DNA of 34,602 nt, taken from assembly GCA_002399815.1 (NCBI GenBank), contig DHEJ01000007.1, positions 1-34,602 on the forward strand, read 5' to 3'. The position numbers were made by a program, and so were the translations under genes. The stretch is from Acholeplasmataceae bacterium UBA4853. Its GTDB lineage: Bacteria > Bacillota_I > Bacilli_A > Acholeplasmatales > Acholeplasmataceae. Under the pieces are notes generated by a model. It had not been told where the DNA came from, made no database searches, and worked only from the letters and a program-made list of their open reading frames with translations. Of this stretch, positions 15,870 to 22,785 are shown piece after piece; within the stretch, counting starts at the first letter, position 1; the number at the start of each line of letters is the position of its first letter.

Positions 15870-15897
15870 GACCTTATAGAAAAATAGGGTCTTTTTT
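15870..15897 (+). terminator. Intrinsic terminator of the methyltransferase-metK-HNH operon
   Basis: Stem GACCTTAT/ATAGGGTC with one G-T pair, six-base loop, then six T. It overlaps the end of the alternative HNH reading frame. Confidence 0.8.
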
Positions 15898-15905
15898 GTT
15901 ATAAT
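15897..15905 (+). promoter_or_regulatory. Extended -10 promoter element
   Basis: TGTTATAAT, a full extended -10 box, directly after the terminator T-run and 26 bp before the ATG at 15931. Confidence 0.5.
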
Positions 15906-15930
15906 TACATAAAAAGATAGGAGATTAATT

Positions 15931-16659
15931 ATGGATTATACTTTAGACGATGTTTTAAATTATATAGGATTTAAAAGTGGTATACCCAGACGATTGGGTT
16001 ACACTAAAATAAGTAACAAACTTAGTGAATATGGTTTAGATTATGGAAAGAAATTTGATAATGATGAATTGTTCTATGATTTGAATGGACCTGAAGATAA
16101 TGAAGGAAGATATTTTGTTAGTATGTTTGGTGAGTCATTTAAACCACAAGAACTATACTATATTTTGAAGGATATACTAGAAGAGAATGGACTAACAGAT
16201 ATTTTAGAATCAATGATAATAAATAATGCAGAAGAATATGAAACGGATTTAATCGAATCTTTACCTAATCTAAAACAGCAATTAGTAGATACAAAAAAAG
16301 TATTAGCAGGAAAGTATAATAAAGTAGAAGATTATTTAGCAAAGGCATTTACTAAATTGATAACCGGAAACGAAATAAGAAATGCTCTTGATGACTTGAG
16401 ATTTGCATTAGAACAATTACTACAAGTCATATACAAAAATAATCAAACTTTAGAAAACAACATTACAAGATTAAGAAAAGATATTAAAGATAAAGATATA
16501 GAACCGCATGTCGCAAGTATGGTTGGAACTTTACTAACATTATATCCTGATTATCAAAATGCAAATGTTAAGCATAATGATACATTTAATTCAAATAGTG
16601 CAGAGTTTATCTTTGACATAACAGCTACAATAATCAAACTGATAGTTAAGATTCTTTAA
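15931..16659 (+). CDS. HEPN-like hypothetical protein (possible abortive-infection gene)
   Basis: 242 residues. The N-terminal 90 residues are unassigned. From about 150 the sequence reads NALDDLRFALEQLLQVIYKN, then LRKDIKDKDIEPHV, YPDYQNANVKHND and EFIFDITATIIKLI. This is the pattern of the HEPN-like C-terminal domain found in several abortive-infection and restriction-associated proteins (a first helix with R and E, a KH-x-D segment, a final hydrophobic helix). AGGAG precedes the ATG. It has its own promoter-like box and sits behind the phage operon terminator, so it looks like phage- or island-borne defence cargo. The family call is tentative. Confidence 0.55.
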   Translation: MDYTLDDVLNYIGFKSGIPRRLGYTKISNKLSEYGLDYGKKFDNDELFYDLNGPEDNEGRYFVSMFGESFKPQELYYILKDILEENGLTDILESMIINNAEEYETDLIESLPNLKQQLVDTKKVLAGKYNKVEDYLAKAFTKLITGNEIRNALDDLRFALEQLLQVIYKNNQTLENNITRLRKDIKDKDIEPHVASMVGTLLTLYPDYQNANVKHNDTFNSNSAEFIFDITATIIKLIVKIL

Positions 16660-16758
16660 TCTGCTTATTAATCTGGCTATGCTTCATTAAGACATTTTTA
16701 GCAGGGTTTTTGATATATTGATATAATCAATCATTAAAACGATAAAGGTAGAGAGTTT

Positions 16759-18069
16759 ATGGATGAAATAAGATGCATTTATTGCAATAGCAAGGATAAT
16801 ATCTCTGTTTCTGATATTATTCCAGATAGTATAACAACTGCAAAATGTACTAATAAGAATGTGTGCAAAAAATGTAACAACTTAACTAATACAGAATTCG
16901 AGATAAAATTTGCAAAACTGTTTGCTTTTTTTAGAAATCAACTTGGCTATAGAAATAGAAGAAATAACAAAGCAATTCCATATGAAGTGGGGTTCTATAT
17001 AAATAGAATGCCAAAACCTAATAGTAAGCCAGATTACACTAAGACATTTACAACATTAAAAGAATTCTATTCACGAAATTTCGTAATCGATGAATCTGGA
17101 GTCATGATTGGATTAAAAAATGCACCAAACAAATTCACTAAACTAATAAAACCACAGGTCGGTTATAATCACCCAATAAATTATAAGGAACTGTTTTTAT
17201 CAATCATTACATTAAGAACTGTTGCTAAAATTTGCTATGAGTGGCATTGTAAAAAGAATAAAGTTTATGGATATAATGAAAAAAGATACCAAAGAATAAC
17301 TAATTATATAAACGGAAAGAATAAAGGGAAAAGTCCAATAGAAATAATTGATGACAATATGTTTGAAATGCATACGGTTCATATGCTTGGATATGTTGAT
17401 GGATCACATGCATTATTAGAGTATATTGAAAACGGGAAAAGAACTGTATTATTTTCACTATTTGGTTCAATATGGTATAAGGTAAACATTTGTGAAGATT
17501 TTACCTCATCAGAAAGATTAGAAGAATTAGAACAATATTCATTGGATAAAGCAATAAGAATAAACAAGAGCAATGGGATTGCTATTGATTATAATAAAAA
17601 TGATTTTTCTATTATTAACAAAATAGTTAATTATTTTGAAAAACCTAAAACTATTCAATTATCTAAAATAGAAAAAGGAACGATTATTAAATGCATCAAT
17701 AAACTTGAATACTTATTGAAAAATTTTATAGTAACGTATCAAGAAATTGAAAGGCAGTTGTCAATTTTAGAAAAAGAAAACTTCATTAATGAAAGTATTT
17801 TTTATTACTATGATTTAATCAATTACAAGGAGAATAGGAAAATTCTAATAATCATTTTAATGTATGTAATTGATGAGTTAGGATGGAAAAAAGAAGAAAA
17901 TATAAAAAACACGTTAATTGTTTGGTATAAAAAAGTGATTACATACAGTCAGGATGAAACAACTTTGCTTAATTTTTGGAATAAAAATGTAAATAGTAAT
18001 AGATTTAATGAGTTTAAGAAAAGAGTATCAAATGGAGCAAATATATTTAGAACAATCCCCCCACAATAA
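16759..18069 (+). CDS. HNH-like (HNH_5-type) endonuclease with altered catalytic position
   Basis: 436 residues. The N-terminus shows a zinc-knuckle HNH_5 pattern: CIYCNSKDNISVSDIIPDS, then VCKKCNNLTNTEFE, where the C-x2-C pairs and the CN-N are conserved. The usual catalytic His before I-x-P is replaced by Asp (SDIIP instead of EHIIP), so activity is uncertain. The middle and C-terminal parts are large, basic and helical and unassigned. A GATATAAT box lies upstream and the gene is followed by a strong terminator at 18099. It may be a defence nuclease carried as cargo. Confidence 0.65.
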   Translation: MDEIRCIYCNSKDNISVSDIIPDSITTAKCTNKNVCKKCNNLTNTEFEIKFAKLFAFFRNQLGYRNRRNNKAIPYEVGFYINRMPKPNSKPDYTKTFTTLKEFYSRNFVIDESGVMIGLKNAPNKFTKLIKPQVGYNHPINYKELFLSIITLRTVAKICYEWHCKKNKVYGYNEKRYQRITNYINGKNKGKSPIEIIDDNMFEMHTVHMLGYVDGSHALLEYIENGKRTVLFSLFGSIWYKVNICEDFTSSERLEELEQYSLDKAIRINKSNGIAIDYNKNDFSIINKIVNYFEKPKTIQLSKIEKGTIIKCINKLEYLLKNFIVTYQEIERQLSILEKENFINESIFYYYDLINYKENRKILIIILMYVIDELGWKKEENIKNTLIVWYKKVITYSQDETTLLNFWNKNVNSNRFNEFKKRVSNGANIFRTIPPQ

Positions 18070-18098
18070 TGGTTTAAAAAAACACCACCACACCGAAC

Positions 18099-18132
18099 GC
18101 CCCACCTCCAAAATACGTGGGGCAATTTTTTT
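18099..18132 (+). terminator. Strong intrinsic terminator
   Basis: Seven-base GC-rich stem GCCCCAC/GTGGGGC (18099-18105, 18117-18123) followed by AATTTTTTT. Confidence 0.9.
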
Positions 18133-18251
18133 GGAAAATCGAATTTCAGTTTCAATCAAAACCTTTAGACTAGCGACATTTGCTGGTCTTTTTTCATGCT
18201 AAAAATCATAACTGCACCACCTATACCGCAACAATAAAAACTTGACTAAAC

Positions 18252-18301
18252 TTTGTATGCTCTGAGCCAACCTATGACAAATATGAGCAAGCGGTATAAT
18301 C
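18252..18301 (+). repeat. Direct repeat flanking the phage-derived module, copy 2
   Basis: Identical to 12585-12605 for 21 bp (18252-18272) and similar for a further 29 bp. Same orientation as copy 1, 5.67 kb apart. Confidence 0.75.
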
Positions 18302-18504
18302 ACCATAACGATGTATAATTGAAGTCAAAGAAACAGAAACCCAAGTCGTAAACAGACATCTAAATAGGCTCATTTCTAACTTTGACTCGCAATAAAGGTT
18401 GTTGACGAAATAAACCATTCAATATCGAGTAATGTGTCATTTGTCTTTCAAACTTATGTCGACAATTTGAAGAAGAAAGATAGTTTGATGATAAGGCATA
18501 AAAC

Positions 18505-18645
18505 TCTGCTTTAAGATATGCACAAGAAAAGATTTTAAATGATTTAAGAAAACTTGCTAAAAAAAACATCCTTGAACATTATGTAGATATTAATGGATGG
18601 ATTACAACACAAATTGAATCCACCATATATTTACTAAAAAAATAA
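18505..18645 (+). pseudogene. Phage-gene-like fragments between 18314 and 18645
   Basis: The 640 bp between the terminator at 18132 and the regulator hold no intact gene. An open piece at 18505-18645 lacks a start and reads ALRYAQEKILNDLRK, then LEHYVDINGWITTQIEST to a TAA; its end pattern faintly recalls LL-H-type phage holins. A shorter piece at 18314-18395 reads IIEVKETETQVVNRHLNRL. They look like decayed phage gene tails, but the identification is weak. Confidence 0.35.
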
Positions 18646-18691
18646 TAATGCCTTTTTAATTAACATAATTGGGTAAAATAGAGTCAACAAA

Positions 18692-18721
18692 AAAAAGATA
18701 GTCCTTAGAGGCTATCTTTTT
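18692..18721 (-). terminator. Bidirectional intrinsic terminator at the regulator stop
   Basis: Stem AAAAAGATAG (18692-18701) / CTATCTTTTT (18712-18721). The regulator stop codon (18712-18714) is part of the stem. Confidence 0.75.
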
Positions 18722-19629
18722 TGCTTTTGCCAGTAATCAATCATTACATCTTCTAGATTTAACTCGAAATCTTTTTCAATCAGCTTGTAAAAGTGGTCTC
18801 TTAAGTTCTTGTTAATATCCAAATCAAATAGTTGGACACATTTCACGATTGCTTCGTTTCTTAGTTCTATATGATCTAGTTGATGATGACAAAGTGATTT
18901 GAAGTAGTATAACTGACCTATCAAATAATGATGATGGTATTCAAAAGATATCTTGATACCAATTTCACAAAGTTTAAGTGCTTCAGTAAAATGTTTCTTC
19001 AGACCATGATGTTGGATTAATGAATACAAAATAATCAAATGAGAATCAAGTGAATTCATATCGGTAACTTCGTGATTAATAAGCACCTCAGTCAATTTAT
19101 CGATCACTTTATCCCTCTCATCGTTCGGCAGATCCTGGGAGTAGTTTGATAGAATCAACATTTCGTAGTGGGATAAAAACTGAAAGTTGAGTATTTTTGG
19201 ATAGTTGATGAGGGTTGCAACATAATCCTTATATTCAAATAGGAAAGTCAAATCTTTCTTCCGTTGATAAAAATACTTACAAAAGCTATATAAGGTCTTA
19301 TTCGCTTCAAGAACAAACCTTTTCTCAGCATAATCACGAATCATCTCATCAGCCCGATCAAATTTACCAGTCATTAGATGGTTATAAATGCCTCGTGTAA
19401 ACATAGTTTCTTTTCTTTCTTCTTCTGAATAAAAACTTAAAAATTCATCTATCGTCATGTTTGACCTCCCTAAGAATAAATTCAGTATATCAAAAGGTAT
19501 TTGAGATTCATTATTAATATATCTTCTATATTGTCTAACATCACAAATACCGTCCACAAATGCTTCTTGACTCTTAAAATCTCTTTTTACACGCAATATT
19601 TCCATGATAAATCCATTTCTTAATAACAT
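18712..19629 (-). CDS. RRNPP-type (Rgg/PlcR-like) HTH-TPR regulator
   Basis: 305 residues. Residues about 10-65 form an Xre-type HTH (LRVKRDFKSQEAFVDGICDV, then YRRYINNESQIPFDILNLFL). The rest is a helical repeat region of TPR type, with pairs such as RGIYNHLMTGKFDRADEMI and LYYFKSLCHHQL. This is the architecture of cytoplasmic receptors that bind re-imported signal peptides (Rgg, PlcR, NprR, AimR). It is transcribed divergently from a 53-residue pro-peptide gene 91 bp away, with a dyad between them. The ATG at 19629 has GGGGGA upstream; a start at 19605 is possible. It likely controls the peptide gene and the downstream toxin operon. Confidence 0.78.
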   Translation of the reverse strand: MLLRNGFIMEILRVKRDFKSQEAFVDGICDVRQYRRYINNESQIPFDILNLFLGRSNMTIDEFLSFYSEEERKETMFTRGIYNHLMTGKFDRADEMIRDYAEKRFVLEANKTLYSFCKYFYQRKKDLTFLFEYKDYVATLINYPKILNFQFLSHYEMLILSNYSQDLPNDERDKVIDKLTEVLINHEVTDMNSLDSHLIILYSLIQHHGLKKHFTEALKLCEIGIKISFEYHHHYLIGQLYYFKSLCHHQLDHIELRNEAIVKCVQLFDLDINKNLRDHFYKLIEKDFELNLEDVMIDYWQKQKR

Positions 19630-19647
19630 ATGTCCCCCAAGATTTCA

Positions 19648-19663
19648 AGGACTAAATTGTCCT
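19648..19663. promoter_or_regulatory. Candidate operator in the divergent regulator-peptide region
   Basis: Dyad AGGAC-TAAATT-GTCCT lies between the start codons of the regulator and the peptide gene, 57 bp before the latter. The only clear short palindrome in the 91-bp gap. Confidence 0.45.
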
Positions 19664-19720
19664 GTATTGTTGTTCAAAACTTAGATATCCTTAAGACATA
19701 TTCAAGAAAGGAGAAATTAC

Positions 19721-19882
19721 ATGAAAAAGGTATTGCTTGTAATGGTTATTCTTATCGCTAGTTTATCTCTAGTTTCGACTAAAGAGCATAAAGACGACAC
19801 CGCTATAGAAAAAGCAGATTACATTGCTTTAGACTTTGGCGATGCTGGTGGACCACCTGCGAATGGACCAATAACCCCATAA
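19721..19882 (+). CDS. Secreted signalling pro-peptide (53 residues), probable quorum-sensing signal
   Basis: AAAGGAG sits 7 bp before the ATG. The product has a basic start (MKK), a hydrophobic core of 16 residues (VLLVMVILIASLSLVS), a charged linker (KEHKDDTAIEK) and a Gly/Pro-rich C-terminus ending GGPPANGPITP. This is the layout of Phr, PapR, NprX and AimP precursors, which are exported, trimmed and re-imported to bind an RRNPP receptor. The mature signal is most likely contained in the last 7-15 residues. Divergence from an RRNPP-type regulator supports the call. There is no Cys lipobox, so it is not a lipoprotein. The active peptide itself cannot be deduced. Confidence 0.72.
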   Translation: MKKVLLVMVILIASLSLVSTKEHKDDTAIEKADYIALDFGDAGGPPANGPITP

Positions 19883-19908
19883 TTTAAACGAAATGTACGA
19901 TTTATGTG

Positions 19909-20031
19909 CAATCTTTCTGTTTAGATTGTCTTTACTAGTGTAGGGTAATCAAATGCTACTTTGATTGGGAAACACCAGGAATCTATCCGGATCAGACAGG
20001 GGTGTCGGTGTTAATGGAAGATTTAGTCTTC
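19909..20031 (+). ncRNA. Structured leader between peptide gene and sigma-factor gene
   Basis: Four hairpins in series: CAATCT/AGATTG (19909-19928), AATCAAA/TTTGATT (19947-19966), AACACC/GGTGTT (19971-20012) enclosing GACA-GGGG-TGTC, and GAAGA/TCTTC (20017-20031). None is followed by a clean T-run. The 195-bp gap has no reading frame. I match it to no known riboswitch; it may be a partial terminator, a leader or an RNA regulator. Confidence 0.35.
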
Positions 20032-20077
20032 TTGGGAATGATTATATAGACGTCAAATGGGTTCATGTGTATGAAAA

Positions 20078-20590
20078 ATGGATATAGAAGGGTTTGTGAG
20101 TTCCTATGAATACATCATAGAAAGAATGATTAGAATATTCAATGTCAAAAATAAGGACTTTATTGATGACATCAAGCAAGAACTTAGGATGAAGTTAGTA
20201 CATGTGTATGATCAAGTAATTCATAAGGATTCGATTGAAAATTTGGAGTCATACATATTTATTATACTAAAAAGAACAACAATTAACATCCTTAAGAAAG
20301 AGTCAAGGTTTAAGCATATATCTCTTAATCAGAAAAGAGTTAATTCTAATGAGGAATGGATAAATGAAATCATTGACTTGAAAACAGTGGATGATTCATC
20401 TGGAAAACTGGACGAAATGATCAAATATATGGATGATTATTTCACAGTTGAGGAGAAAGAATTATTTCATCTTTATCTCGAAAGTGATTTTAGCTATGAA
20501 GAAATAGGGAAAATGTATCAGACATCTAGAGAGACCATTAGACGTAAACTCAATCAAATGAAAGAAAAGATAAGGAGGTGGTACACATGA
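20078..20590 (+). CDS. ECF-like RNA polymerase sigma factor
   Basis: 170 residues. Residues about 25-75 match sigma region 2 (DFIDDIKQELRMKLVHVYDQ, SYIFIILKRTTINILKKES). Residues about 125-168 match region 4, an HTH (FTVEEKELFHLYLESDFS, then YEEIGKMYQTSRETIRRKLN). It has no region 1 or 3, as in ECF sigma factors. No strong ribosome site precedes the ATG at 20078. The next gene starts at an overlapping ATGA, so the two are coupled, as expected for a sigma factor with a membrane anti-sigma partner. Its targets may include the toxin operon, but this is inference. Confidence 0.78.
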   Translation: MDIEGFVSSYEYIIERMIRIFNVKNKDFIDDIKQELRMKLVHVYDQVIHKDSIENLESYIFIILKRTTINILKKESRFKHISLNQKRVNSNEEWINEIIDLKTVDDSSGKLDEMIKYMDDYFTVEEKELFHLYLESDFSYEEIGKMYQTSRETIRRKLNQMKEKIRRWYT

Positions 20591-20982
20591 TGGATGAAAA
20601 AGAGCACTTAAGATCAACGTTGAACGAATTCGAGAAAGATAAAATCAAAACACTTAATACGTTTTTTATGAAGAGTATTTCTCATGGATTGATTTTTGCA
20701 TTCCTTTTATTCGTGATTACGGTTGGTCTATTACTGTTTACGATTATTGCAACCGACATGGATTCATCGGTAAAGATTACGATTATTTCTATGGTTGCAA
20801 CATTTGTTTTAACGAGTAGCAAAACTTTAATGGATCGAACGGTTGAGATTATTACTTATACGGTTCGATTACTAGGCGAAGAGCAACGTGGATTTAATAA
20901 GAAGATTGGAATTGAAATTGATCCAGTTGAGTTTGAAGAGTTGACTGATGACAACAACAAGGAGGAAAAGAAAAATGTATAA
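20587..20982 (+). CDS. Small two-helix membrane protein, candidate anti-sigma partner
   Basis: 131 residues from the ATG at 20587, chosen because AAGGAGG (20572-20578) lies 8 bp upstream; a GTG at 20578 falls on the ribosome site. A 28-residue charged N-terminal segment is followed by two transmembrane helices (about 31-52 and 60-78) and a charged C-terminal tail with many Glu/Asp/Lys. The start overlaps the sigma-factor stop by four bases. By position it could be a membrane anti-sigma factor, but it shows no zinc-binding anti-sigma motif. A holin-like export role is another option. Confidence 0.6.
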   Translation: MMDEKEHLRSTLNEFEKDKIKTLNTFFMKSISHGLIFAFLLFVITVGLLLFTIIATDMDSSVKITIISMVATFVLTSSKTLMDRTVEIITYTVRLLGEEQRGFNKKIGIEIDPVEFEELTDDNNKEEKKNV

Positions 20983-21055
20983 ATCTTTTTATTTACCTTA
21001 TACTTTTGAAATCAATTTAAATCGATATAAAAATAGGAGGAATCAAGATGATTAA
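20975..21055 (+). CDS. Possible 26-residue small protein or coupling ORF
   Basis: A near-perfect AAGGAGG (20959-20965) lies 9 bp before this ATG. The ORF overlaps the end of the membrane-protein gene and runs into the ATG of the next gene (stop 21053-21055 over ATG 21048). The peptide starts MYKSFYLPYTFEIN and ends basic and acidic. The strong ribosome site, otherwise unexplained, suggests it is translated, perhaps to couple translation to the next gene. It may have no function as a peptide. Confidence 0.45.
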   Translation: MYKSFYLPYTFEINLNRYKNRRNQDD

Positions 21056-21872
21056 AGTAAACCGAATAAAAGAAGTAGAAACATATAATCAAAAAATAGA
21101 CATAAAATTTTTACAATACTTACTGACCAAAAAACCTTTTACACAATCTGAAATTGTAGATAAAAGGAAAGATGAGTTTAAAGAGTTGGTAAGTGCATAT
21201 TCAATTTTCAAAGAAGCTCCAATTTCTAAAGAAACAATACAAACTATTTATCAGGTTTTGGCGAAGAAAGATATCGAAATAACAGATGATTTGATGATGA
21301 GTATATCATGCATTTATGGAAAAGAGAATGTAATCCACGAAAACATTGAACTTTTTATTAGCATCTTAGAATCTCAGTGTCTGCTTGACAAAACCTACGA
21401 GATGGCACAGTTAATTTTTAATAAAATCTTAATTGATCACAGTTACTGTCCAATCATTTTCTATCCAGATAAGGTAACAACTATTCTAATAGCAAGTCAA
21501 AATAACCAATCAATTGAAACAATAGACAACTTATTTTACAAATTATTCATAAGTACCTACCAGCACTATAACATTCCAAGAGATATGAAATCACGAGAGG
21601 AAATCTTCAACTTGATTTTAGATCACGAGGTCATGTTAAGAGAACTTTATGGTATTAACTCATTGGGATTATTTGGATCATATGCGAGAGATGAGCAACA
21701 TGAGTATAGTGACATTGATATTTGGATTAAGTGCAGTACTCAACTTGATAAGACTGAACTCTTTAATATAAGAAGTTTATTACGCACTTTGCTTAATCTA
21801 TATGTGGATTTGAATCTATGGCAAGAAAGTTTAAGTGAAACAATGTTTATAGACTCAATTACAATCTTCTAG
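21048..21872 (+). CDS. Degenerate Fic-like domain fused to MNT-type nucleotidyltransferase (first copy)
   Basis: 274 residues. The C-terminal part has the minimal nucleotidyltransferase signature GSYARDEQHEYSDID at about 210-224 (GS-x10-DxD). The part before it, about 45-160, follows the Fic fold by eye: PISKETIQTIYQVL (Fic helix 1-like), then LDKTYEMAQLIFNKILIDHS and CPIIFYPDK, which line up with the NGRTARLLMNxxLxxxGYPPxIIP segment of Fic proteins, but the HPFxDGNGR catalytic loop is missing. So an inactive Fic may be a binding or scaffold domain and the NTase the active part. AGGAGG precedes the ATG. A paralogue follows after 8 bp. Confidence 0.65.
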   Translation: MIKVNRIKEVETYNQKIDIKFLQYLLTKKPFTQSEIVDKRKDEFKELVSAYSIFKEAPISKETIQTIYQVLAKKDIEITDDLMMSISCIYGKENVIHENIELFISILESQCLLDKTYEMAQLIFNKILIDHSYCPIIFYPDKVTTILIASQNNQSIETIDNLFYKLFISTYQHYNIPRDMKSREEIFNLILDHEVMLRELYGINSLGLFGSYARDEQHEYSDIDIWIKCSTQLDKTELFNIRSLLRTLLNLYVDLNLWQESLSETMFIDSITIF

Positions 21873-21880
21873 GTTCAATC

Positions 21881-22765
21881 ATGATAGAGCGAATTCAAGT
21901 CAATGACAAACTGTATTATCGATTCATTGAGTTCACAAGTAAATTAGTCAATATAGATTTGCCACATGAAACATTCAAATTAATAGCACTAGATCAATAC
22001 ACAGTTCAAAGTAGAACAGAGACTAGAGTAAAAAGATTGAGCGATTCATTTCGTTTTATGATTAACAACTTAAGTTCTGATGTGACATTTGACCTCATCA
22101 ATACAGCGTACTATTTGCTAACTGGAAAGAGAATTAATAAACAAACAGCAGAAGCTTTACTGGATGCTTATTATCACCGAATTGACGCTCATGCACATCA
22201 AAAAGCAACCGATGTATTCATATTTGTAATCAGTTCAAGTATAAAACAAAAAACAGAATTTGCATTTATTATGATGAACTATATCCTTATAAAACGTGGA
22301 TTTTATCCAGTCATTATTTATCCTACGGATAAGAAAATCTACCAGGATGCTGTCAAACAAATCAAGAACAATCCGAATCAGTTGTATTTGCTGATCGTAC
22401 AATCAGAGCACTTTATCCGAAAGTCGCATGCACACAAAGTATTGAATAAAGTGGAACAAAAATCAAAAGAAGAAGTGATAAATTTCTTAAAAAATGAAAG
22501 TGGAATTTTAATGAAAAAATATCACGTAAAGCACTTGTATTTATACGGTTCATATTGTAAAGAATCAACTATTGCAACGAGCGATATCGATATTTTGGTA
22601 GTTCTCAACGATTATTTAATCAACTATGAAAAAACAGAAGCACTTAAAAACTTAAGAAAATATCTATTTGAAGTAATGAATTACCGAATTGATGTCATGG
22701 AATTTAGCCATGCATTGTCATCCCTAGAAATACATGAGATGACGCACATTATAACAATCATTTAA
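21881..22765 (+). CDS. Degenerate Fic-like domain fused to MNT-type nucleotidyltransferase (second copy)
   Basis: 294 residues. The C-terminal NTase motif is GSYCKESTIATSDID at about 223-237, followed by YRIDVMEF, which supplies the third acidic residue. Residues about 60-165 resemble a Fic domain: AYYLLTGKRINKQTAEALL, then KTEFAFIMMNYILIKRGFYP and VIIYPTDKKIYQDAVK, matching the region after the Fic motif, again without HPFxDGNGR. The two copies share this layout but are distant in sequence, suggesting old duplication and specialisation, perhaps a heterodimer. The weak ribosome site suggests coupling to the first copy. The RHS toxin gene follows after 20 bp. Confidence 0.66.
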   Translation: MIERIQVNDKLYYRFIEFTSKLVNIDLPHETFKLIALDQYTVQSRTETRVKRLSDSFRFMINNLSSDVTFDLINTAYYLLTGKRINKQTAEALLDAYYHRIDAHAHQKATDVFIFVISSSIKQKTEFAFIMMNYILIKRGFYPVIIYPTDKKIYQDAVKQIKNNPNQLYLLIVQSEHFIRKSHAHKVLNKVEQKSKEEVINFLKNESGILMKKYHVKHLYLYGSYCKESTIATSDIDILVVLNDYLINYEKTEALKNLRKYLFEVMNYRIDVMEFSHALSSLEIHEMTHIITII

Positions 22766-22785
22766 AAAATATAAAGGAGAAAAAC

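Noticed and set aside
18099..18132. A further CTCCAAA-type junction (CACCTCCAAAATA)
   Set aside because: The bases are the loop of a GC-rich intrinsic terminator and neither flank resembles the block-end repeat or the tRNA flank.
19909..20031. Known riboswitch class (T-box, guanidine, preQ1)
   Set aside because: None of the conserved motifs of these classes is present; kept only as an unassigned structured leader.
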